From Papaver somniferum (taxonomy: Eukaryota > Streptophyta > Magnoliopsida > Ranunculales > Papaveraceae): 64,000 bases of DNA. The notes under the pieces were generated by a model. That model ran no database searches. It was not told the origin of the DNA and worked only from the letters and a program-made list of their open reading frames with translations. Positions 12,251 through 23,701 of the stretch are shown here, in pieces. Location of the stretch: positions 158,684,406-158,748,405 of the forward strand of contig NC_039363.1 in the NCBI RefSeq assembly GCF_003573695.1, read 5' to 3'. The position numbers and the translations under genes were made by a program. Position 1 is the stretch's first letter; each line of letters opens with the position of its first letter.

Positions 12251-12760
12251 CTTCGTTTCTGTTTTATGTTACTAATATTTGTGCGAAGCGAGTGTTCCAA
12301 AATAGGTGCTATGGGTGGCTCCCCAACATTTTAAATTGTTGGTGTATGGGGAATTCAACTTGCAAGTCGGGCTGACGACTTTAAACCAAGCGCTAAGCGG
12401 GAGGCAGCCCACTGGTTTCATATTTCTTACCTTTCTTATTGATATAAGAAAAACCCCAACTTTTATTGATTTTTGAACAATTTGATGTTTTAGAATGAAC
12501 ACTAGCCTTTCTAAGTAGATCGAATTTTTTCTTGACGATGAGGTATATATTGGCTGAGTTGGGATTAGATGCCAACTAAATAGCTTGTTTAGTGTTTATG
12601 CTCTATTGTTCAGAAGTTTCTATGAGTTGGAGTATAGGTTTTATAATTATATTCATATTTTTTTATTTATATTTCTTTTTATGCAATTTATATTTATTTT
12701 CTTATTTTGTATATCATTTTATGAATTTCCCACCTTAAACTTTATTTTGAATGACTAAAT

Positions 12761-12800
12761 TTTACATTGAGGACAATGTAAAGTTTAAGTGTGGGGGAGT
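12761..12800 (+). other. Hairpin plus G-tract, conserved in elements A, B and C
   Basis: TTTACATTG, a four-base loop AGGA, and CAATGTAAA form a perfect 9-bp inverted repeat, followed by GTTTAAGTGTGGGGGAG. An outer arm CTTAAACTTTA upstream (12733) pairs with TAAAGTTTAAG. The same structure occurs at 5586-5641 and 19031-19087. It closely precedes a PPT-like tract about 1.2 kb before the PPT next to the LTR. Confidence 0.7.
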
Positions 12801-12835
12801 GTTCTCATATAGAGTTTTTAGCCTTGTTAATTTTC

Positions 12836-12838
<3 letters not shown>

Positions 12839-12869
<31 letters not shown>
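12839..12869. repeat. (TA)n microsatellite
   Basis: About 15 TA units, followed by TGTGTG. The equivalent place in element C (19109-19123) has a shorter AT run, and element A has an A-rich tract. Confidence 0.9.
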
Positions 12870-12876
<7 letters not shown>

Positions 12877-13964
12877 ATAAACTCCTAAGTCTAGAAACTT
12901 TTTCCTTATACTAATGGAAACATCGTGGTTGTAAGAGTTGAGGAACCCAACAATAGACTTTATTCATAAAAGGACATAGCTCAGGTGTTAGAAATAACAT
13001 GATAGTTGTTACCATATCTTGGAGTCGTCACCATATCACCTTCTATTTTTATTTTTGTAAAATTTTTATATCTCTAAGTTATTTGGTGGGGCAACATCAT
13101 CAAAAAAAAATCACTGCTAGAATGAAGCAGAGTGATAGAGTTACTAGGGAAAAAAAAAAGAGACCAGACCAATCAGAGTATATACATATGAAAAAAAAAG
13201 AAAAAAAGAAAAAATTAGATTGACACTTGGATAACAATATGTGTGTGTTCTTCTTGTCTTCGTCGCCTAAACAAGCGTGGAATGCAGGATCCATGGGAAT
13301 TACCATGTAATCTGCTGACAAGAAGCATCGTTTGGATCCGAAAGATCTAATCACGTTGTCAATAAAATCAACGTGTGGTTCCCATGTATATGCTAGCTGA
13401 TTTCATCTAGAATTAAGATTTTCAACTATCGGTTCACTTGTATAAGCCAGCTGTCTTGATACTAGAATTCAGACCAGTATCTCAACCCAATAGGATTTTT
13501 AGGTTTTATCTTGGCAGTGACCTTTTGACAGATATGAGAAACACCATTCACCTTAGTCAACATCGCAAACATCGATCTCCATATCTATCTTCTTAATTTA
13601 TTCATGTGATTGTGGTTGGTTAATGGTTAGATTCCGAGTATTGTGGTTTTGTTCGACTTTCTGAGTAGAGCTTTGTCACTTATATATGAATTGGATTTGC
13701 ATCAGGGTACTTCTTATTGTAGTCATTGAGAATATTCCAATTAAGGAAATTGTTTAGTGTCGTTTCTAGATTTTTCACAAGTGGATGGAATTTGGAGTAA
13801 AGGTTTCGTGGGTATACCTCTTGTAAACCCTCATGAGACTATAACTCGTCCACTAGGGACACCTAGGGGTTTAAAGGCTTGTTATACATGATAAGTGTAA
13901 CTGTAACCTCAACAAAAGGGAGTTGTATACTTTAGTTTAGTTTGCTCGGGGATTATAAAAGTAT

Positions 13965-13979
13965 AAGTGTGGGGGAATT
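13965..13979 (+). other. Polypurine tract of element B
   Basis: AAGTGTGGGGGAATT directly before the LTR start TGATAGG at 13980. This is the second of two nearly identical G-tracts in the element; the first is at 12788-12799. Confidence 0.7.
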
Positions 13980-15147
13980 TGATAGGTGTCTTGAATGCCT
14001 TGATTTATTATCAAATGATTATGATTTCTTTGCTATTTTTATTTTGAATTATATATTTTATATTTATTTTGAGTTTTTAGGTGTTTTGGAGTTATTGGAG
14101 CAAAAGAAGAAGAAATAGGGGAAAAAAGGAAAATGCGCCATTTCATGGGCAAATGATATCGGGAAATCATCCGAGGACAAAGGGAGGCCAGATGAAGTCT
14201 TGTTGAAATGCTAAATGAAGGCGGAATTCTGATCAAGGCAGTTAATGCGGTGAAGTAATTGGAAACTCATATTGGTAGCATGTATCAATTTTATGGGTCA
14301 CTTGGGTGCCAAAAACCATCTCACACTACTTGATCTAGCTAGGCCGAGCTCAACTCATTCAGGCAACATTATACTTCTCTTCTTTTCATTCAAATGGGGA
14401 AATGAGAGCTGCTGCCGTTCTAAGAGTGCTTAATAGTGAGGATTAATAGAGATTTATTGGGTTCGAATATGTTAATGGTCTGTGCTGAGAGTTGAAGAAG
14501 ACAACTTGTTGTTGTTGAAATCAGTGAGATGGAGATTTAAGGGAGATTAGGATCTACGGAAACAATTAGGGTTTGAAGATTTGGTTTGAGGTCAAGAAGT
14601 GCCAGGGAATGAAGATTGAGAGATCATTTGAGTTGAGATGAAGAAGAATCGGTGGATATTGAAAGGGGATATGAAACTGTTGGATGATATGGATTTGATT
14701 GAGCTGTCGCCATGAATTTTTGCTTGGCAGAGAGATGACTCAAAATTGAAACTGCAACCGTTGGAATCGAATGTGGGTTGCGAGGAAATCGGAAGAATGG
14801 CTGAGATGGAAAATTGGTTGAGTTTGTTGTGTTGGTGGTCTTTGTGGGCCGTGAGAGTCCGGGAAGAAATTGGAATTGCTATCGGAATTATGGGTTTCAT
14901 TTGAATTTTTTATGTATCCAGGATGGAACAAAAGTGGCTCGATTTGAGAACTGGATTGAATGGGTTTGAACTGGTGGATATGATGAGCACCAGCTGGTTG
15001 TTTTTGTTACAATTAATGGGATTGAAAGTTTGCAGAATTGGTAAACGGATTGCAGGCTGAGCTCGTGGATAAGGTGTTGGAGCAGAGTAGGTGATGGTGA
15101 TAATTTGGAATGGAGACTGATGCAATTGAGCATAGAATGGGGTTGAG
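13980..15147 (+). mobile_element. 3' LTR of element B, right-truncated
   Basis: Starts TGATAGGTGTCTTGAATGCC and follows the LTR of element C up to GGGGTTGAG at 15147. There it changes abruptly into intron sequence of an aminopeptidase fragment. The remaining LTR (about 1.5 kb or more in C) is missing, so this is a deletion or rearrangement breakpoint. Confidence 0.7.
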
Positions 15148-16551
15148 TCCATAATGTGACTTCACTGTATATCACGAAATTTACCTTGTTTGGATTGCGT
15201 AAGTCAAAACTAGGATGATGCAGCATCTTGCGAACATTTTCAACATTTCGAGGAATGTCTGACATGGCTTGAAGACCAACACATTTATTCACAACCTAAG
15301 GAAAAAAAATAAGGGGAGGGGGAGGTTTAAATATGCATTTTTAACAGCCTAACTTGATCAAGTACCTATATATCAAAAGAACAAACCTAAATAGATGAAG
15401 AAGTAAAGGACATATACTCACCAGATAGTCATGTTTCCACTTGACATATAAATCAACAAGAACATCATCGCGGGTTTTGCCAGGTATTTGGACCAAGGAT
15501 GCTAGAGCTGCGAGCTGGTCGGTCATATTTGGAGTAGCCTTGTACTTATTCAGAGCAAGTTCGATGATCTGGGTATCCTCAAGAGAGGCTGGATAGGATA
15601 TATAAGAATACGAGAATATATGAAGTAAAATCACTACAAAGACCTTGGAAAGCATCAGGTGACTTCAAAGACTCTACACAAAAACAAAAACTCTACACAA
15701 AAATGACTTTAATAAAGCACCAGATGACCCAAAAACTGAAACTCTACACAAAACTGAGTCATTCACAAAAACTTCATCTTCAACTGAAACAAAACATACC
15801 CAATACTTCAAATCTACATATTACAAAAAAAAACAAAAAAAAAAACAATAAAAAACCAGATACTGGTTAGCTCAAAATCAAAAACCCTAACTCTATCAAA
15901 TGATTTCAGATAAAAATAAAATTGACAACAAACTAGTTTATACCTGATGATAATCCACCAAAATCAGAGATTGAATGATTTAATTTTTGATTTCAGGGAA
16001 AAAATTAGGTTTAGAAAAAAGTATAGATTTGATTTCAGATTTCGACTGGTTTTGATTAGATTGCAGATTTTTTGAACTAGGGTATTAATTTCATGCAAAA
16101 CCTTTAATCTAAGAAGATTTGTTAAAGAAAAAGAGAAAAGTTTCTCTCATATCTCGACTGAAACTGAAAAATGAAAAGAGAGAAAGAACTAAAACCTAGA
16201 GAAAGAAGTTCTTCGATGAAAAATATGAAGAGAGAACGTTTGTGGGAGGAACCCAGTTTAACTTTTTTAACAAAAATTTGAAGGAAAAAAAATCAGAAAA
16301 TTAATTAAAGAAAAACTACTAAAAGCCCATGAATGTACTGTATAGTACCAAAAAACCATATGTTGTACAACGGTTGTAGGTGTTGACCATACGTTGCACT
16401 ACTAGTTTATTTTAGTAAATGGAATAGAAATAATTTGTGCAACGGATAATCTGGTGCGCAACGGATATTAACGTTGTTAACTGTGCAAGGTTAATATCCG
16501 TTGAGCACCCTCAAAAATGAAGCGTTGCTAAAACCAGGATATGGTGTAGTG
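15148..16551 (-). mobile_element. Truncated CACTA-like element carrying an aminopeptidase fragment
   Basis: On the minus strand the terminus reads CACTACACCATATCCTGG at 16551, matching the first ten bases of the CACTA-like element at 22748. Subterminal repeats of CCGTTGCGCA and CAACGG type follow (about 16360-16540), as expected for CACTA transposase binding sites. Inside are leader-like sequence with a splice-donor-like site near 15943 and two exons of an M1 aminopeptidase. The element interrupts the RT-like gene at 16552. The opposite end is absent: sequence stops at 15148 against element B's truncated LTR. Classification rests on the terminus and subterminal repeats only. Confidence 0.55.
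15185..15588 (-). pseudogene. M1-family (puromycin-sensitive type) aminopeptidase fragment, two exons
   Basis: Two adjacent exons with canonical splice borders. Exon one, 15588-15422, encodes LALNKYKATPNMTDQLAALA and PGKTRDDVLVDLYVKWKHDYL. It joins in frame to exon two, 15295-15185, which encodes [20 protein letters not shown] and DLRNPNK. This matches the C-terminal helical region of plant M1 zinc aminopeptidases, where DYLVVNKWF and DIPGNVENV are typical. The catalytic HExxH region is absent, so no enzyme can be made. The exons contain no stop codon, which suggests recent capture or weak selection. The 126-base intron has GT at 15421-15420 and AG at 15297-15296. Confidence 0.8.
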
Positions 16552-17952
16552 ATTGCCATATTAATTTGCGCACCTTTAGATTCTAATAACTTGTTGACTG
16601 AATGTAAAATTCCCTCCCCACCACACGGAACTCCTACTCCAAACTGAATATCCCCTGGATAGGAAGCCATCTCCTTACCAACTGAAGCTGCAGCCAACTG
16701 GGAAACCAACCTCATCCATAAGGTGCCCACTGCTATAGGTATTAACTCACCATATGGTTTCAATAATGTTGTCAAAGGCGCACTAGTTATAAATTCACCA
16801 AGCACAGTCGGACACCCACCATCCATCCACAGGTTAACAAGCCCTATAATCGAAGAAATCAAGTCTTTCACAACTGCAGCAGCAGGTCCACTTATAGCAT
16901 CAACCAAATGTTGAGATATAAGGCCATATATGCCACAAGATGTTCCATGGGGAAAGCTCTGAAGGCTATTTAAAACAGCAGAGAACTGACAGTAACAGCC
17001 GCTGAGTTGATTGGTATATCAGGGATATTGGGTGGAGAAGCAAGTGGATGTTTAAGATGTAGTTCATGTAGAGTCTCAGGAGTAGGAGGATCTACACCAC
17101 CTGATTTTAACATCGCAATTGTGGCATCATAATGCCCACAACTGATCTTCTTAATAACATCGGGTAAGTTAGTCTTACTCTTCTTTGCTGGTTTCTTGGG
17201 TGCAACTCTAGTGGGTATAGATGAAAATTCAAGGAGTCTGTGAACTAGAATGACACAATCATTGTGTTCCCTCCAAGTTCTTAGATCTTGATTAATACTG
17301 GCTATTTGCATCTTCTTTTGATTACTGATCTCTCCTCTTGATATTTAGTTGGGGTGAAGACACCAAGGGTACAGATAGAGAGAAGAAGAAGACGAATCTA
17401 GAAGACTAAGTCTTTGGGTTTCTGCAGCACTTCATCAATTGTATACTTCAAGACCATTGAGAAGTTTAGTCTGCAATGCACCGGAATACAAGAAACAATT
17501 TGGAATCGTTTCTGGTACATTTAGTTCAGCAACTCCAAATCCAGCAACAACAAACTACTTTGTTCAAATCCATCTCCTTCAGCACATACAAGCTCTAAAT
17601 TGCTTGGTCTAGGTATACCCATAATGGGAATCCCCTCCACTGGAAAAGAAGATACCTCCCCAGCATAAGACTTACAATACTTATTCAGAGAATACAAGTG
17701 CATACATTTGGAACATAACCATTGATTCGGCTGAATAAGAGTCTCCTCCATGACATCGAAAAAATCAGTCATTAATGACAATCTCCCCAAACAAGTTGTT
17801 TTTCCTTCATTAGTAGCTAGGTGTTTAAGTTCAAGTGCCAAATGATAGAATTTTTAGCAAAACCTCTACCACTTCCATTACGGCAACCAGCAAAGTCCTT
17901 AAAGGAACATTGAATTATGTCACACTGCGATTCAACATTCAATTCCTGTGAT
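16552..17952 (-). pseudogene. Degenerate reverse-transcriptase-like gene, 5' two thirds
   Basis: Reading from 17952 down, the blocks are: a Cys/His-rich start (CSFKDFAGCRNGSGRGF), a frameshift near 17838, then a 107-residue frame with a CSKCMHLYSL zinc-binding-like motif (17841-17521). A spacer with stops follows. Next is a 113-residue frame with LHELHLKHPLASPP (17311-16970), then sequence reading FPHGTSCGIYGL across a frame break, then PLTTLLKPYGELIPIAVGT, RLVSQLAAASVGKEM and FGVGVPCGGEGILHSVNK (16907-16560). The latter blocks resemble the N-terminal half of an RT domain found in many plant and animal retroelement-like genes. The YxDD region is missing because a CACTA-like element interrupts the gene at 16551. 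Family name not certain. Confidence 0.55.
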
Positions 17953-18313
17953 TGATAGGCGTATTAAACGCCTTGATTTATTATCAATTGATTATGCTTT
18001 ATTTGACATTTTTCTAGTGGATTATGTATTTTATGTTTCTTTTGAGTTTTATAGGTGTTTTGGAGTCATTGGAGCAAAAGAAGAAGAAATAGGCGAAAAA
18101 GGCAAATGCGTCATTTCATGGGCAAGTGATATCGAGAGCTCATCCGAGGACAAGGGGAGGATAGATGAAGTCTTCATAAAAATGCTAAAGGAAGGCGGAA
18201 TTCTGATCAAGGCATTTAATTCATTGAAGTAATCGGCAACGCATCTAGGTAGCCTGTATCCATTTTATGAGTCACTTGGGTGCCAAAATATGTCTCATAC
18301 TACTTGACCTAGA
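17953..18313 (+). mobile_element. Truncated 5' LTR of element C
   Basis: Starts TGATAGGCGTATTAAAC and follows the LTR consensus to CATACTACTTGACCTAGA, then jumps into internal sequence TTTGTCTAAACCTTTGC. Both the junction and the flanking RT-like gene fragment are the same as in element A. Confidence 0.7.
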
Positions 18314-20232
18314 TTTGTCTAAACCTTTGCATATTGTTTCTTTTCATTTACCCTCTTATTGGTATCAATGAATGTGCTTCGATAATATTGTTGAAGGACT
18401 TTGTTTCTCAATATCCGCCATTAGAGACACTTGATTCTCATTATATGCAGGTTTTGGAACAAGAAACCGTGGAAGTTCCCGAATTCGATGCTCTTTATAC
18501 ACTTCCAAGTGTGGACAAGAATAAGTGTCGGGGACACTTTTATTGGTCAATAGCTTCGTTTTTCTTTTATATTACTAATATTTTTTGCAAAGCGAGTGTT
18601 AGCAAAACAGGTGATATGGGTGGATCCCCAACTTTTCATATTGTTGGTGTATGGGGAATTCAACTTGCAAGTCGGACTGACGACTTTAAACCAAGCACTA
18701 AGCGGGAGGCAACCCACTGGTTTCGTATTTCTTACCTTTCTTATTGATGTAGGCAAAACTCCAACTTTTAGAGATTTTTGAACAATTTAGAATGAGCACT
18801 AGCCTTTATAAGTAGATGGAATTTTTTCTTGACGATGATGTATATATTTGCTAAGTTGGGATTAGATGCCAACTAAATAGCTTGTTTAGTGTGTATGCTC
18901 TATTGTCCAGAAGTTGTTTTGAGTTGGAGTATCAGTTTTGTATTTATATTCCTATGTTTTTATTTCATATTTTTTTTGACGAAGTTTATCTTTATTTTCT
19001 TATTTTGTATATCATTTTATGAATTTCCCACCTTAAACTTTACTTTGAATGGCTAAATTTTACATTGAGGACAATGTAAAGTTTAAGTGTGGGGGAATGT
19101 TCTCATATATATATATATATATAAATGATAAATTACTAATTCCAGAAACTTGTGCCTTACACTAATGGAAACTCGTGGTTGTAGGAGGTTAGGAACCCAA
19201 CAATATAGTTTATTCATAAAAGGACAGAGCTCAGGTGTTAGAAATAACATGATAGTTGTTACCATATCTTGGAGTCGTCACCATATCACCTTCTATTTTT
19301 ATTTTTGCAAAACTTTTATTTCTCTAAGTTCTTTGGTGGGGCACCAGCATCGAATTTTTTCACTGCTAGGATGAAGTAGAGTAATTGAGTTACTAGGAAA
19401 AAGAAAAAAAAAAAGACCTGACCAATTGGATATATACATATGAAAAAAAACTGAAAAAGGGAAATAAGAAAAAAATAGATTGACACTTGGATAGAAATAT
19501 GTGTGTGTTCTCCTTGTCTCCGTCGCATAAATAAGCGTGGAATATAGGATCCATGGGAATTACCATGTAATCTGCTGACAAGAAACATGAGTTTGGATCC
19601 GAAAGATCTAATCATGTTGTCAATAAAATCGACTGTTGGTTCCCATGTATATGCAGCTGAGTTCATCTAGAATTAAGATTTTCAACCGCCGGTTCACTTG
19701 TATAAGCCAGTTGTCGTGATACTAGAATTCAGACCAGTATCTCAATCCAATAAGATTTTTAGGTTTTATCTTGGCAGTGACCTTCAGAAAGATATGAGAA
19801 ACACCATTCACCTAAGTCAACATCGCAAACATCTATCTCCATATTCATCTTCTTAATATATTTATGTGATTGTGGTTAGTTAGATTCCATGTATTGTGAT
19901 TTTGTTCGACTTTATGACTAGAGCTTTGTCACTTATATATGAATTTGATTTGCGTCAGGGTACCTCCTCTAGTAGTCATTGAGAATATTCCAATTAAGGA
20001 AATTTTTCAGTGTCGTTCCTAGATTTTTCACAGGTAGATGGAATTTGGAGTAAAGGTTTCGTGGTTATACCTCTTGTAAACCCTCATGAGACTATAACTC
20101 GTCCATTAGGGACACCTAGGGGTTTAATGGCTTGTTATACATGATAAGTGTAACTGTAAACTCAACGAAAGGGGGTTGTATACTTTAGTTTAGTTTGCTC
20201 GGGGATTAGCAAAGTCTAAGTGTGGAGGAATT
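18314..20232 (+). mobile_element. Internal remnant of non-autonomous gypsy element C
   Basis: Matches 12008-13979 of element B. A 137-codon frame at 18334-18747 preserves the coding remnant best: LLKDFVSQYPPLETL, EVPEFDALYTLPSVDKNKC and RGHFYWSIASFFF, then runs into the GGGAGGCAACCCACTGG block. The nested hairpin lies at 19031-19087 and the second PPT at 20218-20232. The 116-codon minus-strand frame at 19316-19666 overlaps equivalent frames in A (5967-6329) and B (13100-13354), but the three carry different shifts, so I do not call it a gene. Confidence 0.65.
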
Positions 20233-21983
20233 TGATAGGTGTATTAAAAGCCTTGATTTATTATCAATTGATTATGCTTTCTTTACTATTTTTATTTTGA
20301 ATTATGTAAGTTATGTTTCTTTTGAGTTTTATAGGTGTTTTGGAGTCATTGGAGCAAAAGAAGAAAAAATAGGCGATAAAGGGCAAAGGCGTCATTTCAT
20401 GAGAAAGTGATATCGGGAGCTCGTCTGAGGTCAAAGGGAGTCCAAATGAAATCTTCATTAAAATTCTAAAGGAAGGCGGAATTCTGATCAAGGAAGTTAA
20501 TGCGGTGAAGTAATTGGCAACTCATCTTGGTAGCCTGTATCCATTTTATGGGTCACTTGGGTGCCAAAAACCATCTCACACTACTTGACCTAGCTAGGTC
20601 GATCTCAACTCATTCAGGCAATATTATACTTCTCTTCTTTTCATTCAAATGGGTAAATGAGAGTTATTGCGGTTCAAAGAGTGCTTAATAGTGAGGATTA
20701 ATAGAGATTTACATTGGGTTCGAATCTGTTAATGGTCTGTGCTGAGAGTTGAAGAAGACAACTTGCTGCTATTGAAATCAGTGAGATGGAGTAGATTCAA
20801 GGGCGATTAGGATCTATGGAAACAATTATGGTTTGAAGATTTGGTTTGAGGTCGAGAACTGCGAGGGAATGAAGATTGAGAGCTCATTTGAGTTGAGATG
20901 AAGAAGAATTGGTGGAGATTGAAAGGGGATCTGAAACTGTTGGATGATATGGATTTGATTGAGTTGCCATGAAATTTTGCTTGGCAGAGAGATGACTCGA
21001 CATTGAATCTGCAACCGTTGGAATCGAGTGTGGGTTGCGAGGAAATGGGAAGAGTGGCTGTGATGAAAAATTGGTTGTGTTTGTTGTGTTGGTGGTCTCT
21101 GTGGTCCGTGAGAGTTCGGGAAGAAATTGGAATTTCTACCGGAAATATGGGTTTCGTTTGAATTTCTTATATAGCCAGGATGGAACAGAAGTGGATCGAT
21201 TTGAGAACTGGATTGAATGGGTTGGAACTGGTGGATATGATGAGCACCAGCTGGTTGTTGTTGTTGTTGCAGTTAATGAGATTGAAAGTTTACAGAATTG
21301 GTAAACGGATTGCAGGCTGAGATGGTGGACAAGGTGTTGGAGCTGAGCAGGTGCTGGTGATGATTTGGAATGGAGACTGATGCAGTTGAGCATAGAATGG
21401 GGTTGAGCTGAAATCCAGAAGAAAATGACTGATGGTTTTACAGTAGTAGTGGAGTTGAAGGCACTGGTGGTATGTAAGTGTGCAGTGTCTGAAGCTGGTT
21501 CTGCTAGTTTCTAAGGCTACAAGGAAGAACAAGAAGACATGGTAATAGCTGGTAATAGTTCTGGTGATGTGCAGCTACATGAGAAGTTGCAGTTATGAGT
21601 AGAATGGTTAGTTTCCATGGATTTGGTGGTGACTGAAGTCTTGCAGTTGCAAGTAATGGAAGATGGAGGTGCCAAGTTGATGCACATTTTGTAAAGTCTG
21701 GTGAAGATTTAATGTTCGCATTGCAGGGAAAGAACATGGAATGGTGGTGGATTTGAGCTAGAGTATGAGTGTAGCAGAAAAAAACATAGCTGACGAGTCT
21801 GAAATGAGTCAGTGTGGCTGAAGTACTGTGATGAATGTATGCTTGAAAATGACTAGAGGTGATATGAAGTTATTGGGGGTTATGTCTTGATGTTGTAGGT
21901 TAACTGAAGATGAGACCTGAGATGAAGCTGAAACTGCAGGTGGATTTATGGATGAGTTCTGATGTTGTGATGCCAAGGAGATA

Positions 21984-22339
21984 CTCCCTCCGTCCTAGTT
22001 TACTTACCAAAATTGGGGATTTTTTTGTCTTAAATTACTTGTCAAGTTTCATATTTTTCTACTTTTTATCCTAATTTATCCCTCTGTTGGAATCAAGTCA
22101 TATTATTGAGAATTGTGTAATTCTATTTCCTATAAACAATTTTGAATTCTCCTCTCTATATATATATCCTTTATCCTTTTCTGTTTTGAATTCTTCAAGT
22201 AAAGACCAGAAAACTAGATATGTAAAAACTATGTATCTTAAATACTAGCTTGGGGTAATTTTATAAGAAAATTTACTCTCTACATTTCTTAATCTGTGTG
22301 CGAAACCCAATTTTGGCAAGTAAATTAGGACGGAGGGAG
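21984..22339. mobile_element. Stowaway-type MITE (Tc1/mariner)
   Basis: Terminal inverted repeats CTCCCTCCGTCC at 21984 and GGACGGAGGGAG ending at 22339, each flanked by TA (21982-21983 and 22340-22341). CTCCCTCCGT ends with a TA target duplication are diagnostic of plant Stowaway elements. The inverted homology extends inward (AGTTTACTTACCAAAATTGG against CCAATTTTGGCAAGTAAATT). No coding capacity. Inserted in the LTR of element C. Confidence 0.93.
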
Positions 22340-22777
22340 TAAAACTGATGGTGAATGGGTTGGAGGTATGTTGTACCTGGTTGATTATGCAATGAAGCTG
22401 ACATGAACTTGTGGTTTCGGATTGAAGTTGAAGCTGCAGGTGATGGGATAGGTTGATACTGCAGTGCAGTGCTGCAGTGAATGCAATGAGTTGTTTACAG
22501 AGACGATATTGTAACTGTGCAAGGGTTAGAAGTCAGATCAAGTTGTTGTTAATGGCTGAAGTGGTTGTCATGCTAGGTGCAGCTGGACTTGAGTAGCTTG
22601 CAGTTACACAAGACTGACAAGGTTAAAGATTTTATGTCCTGAAAAGTGACAGAGCGCCTGAACCAGAACTGCAAAGACAACGCGAAAAGTGACCAGAATT
22701 GGTGGGGCGGTAGTACTAGTTCCAGTTGCTGGATTTTGGAATGGAAACACTACACCAAATTCAAGGATTAGTAACTA

Positions 22778-22915
22778 GATTTCGCAACAGCTTAGCCCCT
22801 GTTGCGAATTTTCAGTTGCAAATTTCAGTTGCGAAACATTTGCAACAGTTCATCCGCGTTACAAGGGTTGCAACTGTTATTTCTATTACGATTCGCAACA
22901 GATTAGAGTTGTACG
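22778..22915. repeat. Left subterminal repeat region of the CACTA-like element
   Basis: Repeated short motifs CGCAACAG, CTGTTGCG, GTTGCAA and GCAACTG in both orientations. The right counterpart is 26880-27135. In CACTA elements such arrays bind the element's TNPA-like protein. Confidence 0.75.
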
Positions 22916-23110
22916 CGTGCCACTCGTGAGTGTGGTTACCCGCACTTTTAAGCTGACTCGGTTTCAGCCCATTAAGTGTTCAGTCAGCTTCAAAACTGAC
23001 TTGGGTTTAGACTTATCTCGAACAGAAGTCTCATTCTTCATTCTATTCTCTCGCTATTTCTCTTCTTGTTTGGAGGTGCAATAATCATCTATCGTTATAC
23101 ACACACACTG

Positions 23111-23230
23111 ATGATGATGGTGATAATGATTGTCAAATCCCTTTATCCTCGTTTATCCCAAATCAAGTTTGAATTTGCTGACTTCAGAGATCTCAAATCC
23201 CGAATCGCGCCAACCAATTTATTAGGGTAA
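23111..23230 (+). pseudogene. Possible captured first exon, gene unknown
   Basis: An ATG-led frame of 39 codons (MMMVIMIVKSLYPRL, then FEFADFRDLKSR) is preceded by a pyrimidine-rich leader with TTCTCTCGC repeats and ends beside a splice-donor-like GGTAAT at 23225. A second exon-like piece, LQEHPPSLDSTLELHPKLK, lies near 23459-23516 before GTAACAAG. I do not recognise the protein. Confidence 0.3.
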
Positions 23231-23701
23231 TTTTTTTTTATTCTGAGAAAAACTTATTAGGGTTTAGACTAACAATTGTCAGATCTCCTTCATGTTCTAA
23301 AGTTAGGGTTATGTCATGTCGTACTAGATTTGTAGAGTTTAATGGGTTTTGGGTATAGTTCATTATTTATTTATTTATTTATTATTTATTTTTGTAATTT
23401 TTTTTCCGATTGATGAACTTAGGGTTCTTCATCTCATCTTCGATTGATGGTTGTTCAGCTGCAAGAACACCCACCTTCTCTTGATTCAACTTTAGAATTG
23501 CATCCAAAATTAAAGGTAACAAGATAGACGACAACAAGTCTTTTTTTACTGTAAATATTTGTGAAAAAATTGTTGTTGATTAGTATGGTTTTTCCATAGT
23601 TCGTATAATTTCTTAATTAGATTGGATTCAGATACACACATTTGTGAAAATTGTTACATGTATGTAAGTGTTCTGATCATCATGATGAGTTCATGTTGTT
23701 T

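Larger units (their letters stand above)
12251..13979 (+). mobile_element. 3' noncoding region of element B
   Basis: Contains GCGCTAAGCGGGAGGCAGCC (12390-12409), the nested hairpin and G-tract (12732-12800), a TA microsatellite, and about 1.2 kb of conserved noncoding sequence before the PPT. Elements A and C carry the same region. The short frames in it (74-84 codons) are not conserved among the three copies. Confidence 0.65.

Noticed and set aside
15632..15641. CACTACAAAG as possible other end of the second CACTA-like element
   Set aside because: Only six to seven bases match the terminus, its position would cut the element between cargo exon and leader, and no subterminal repeats lie beside it.
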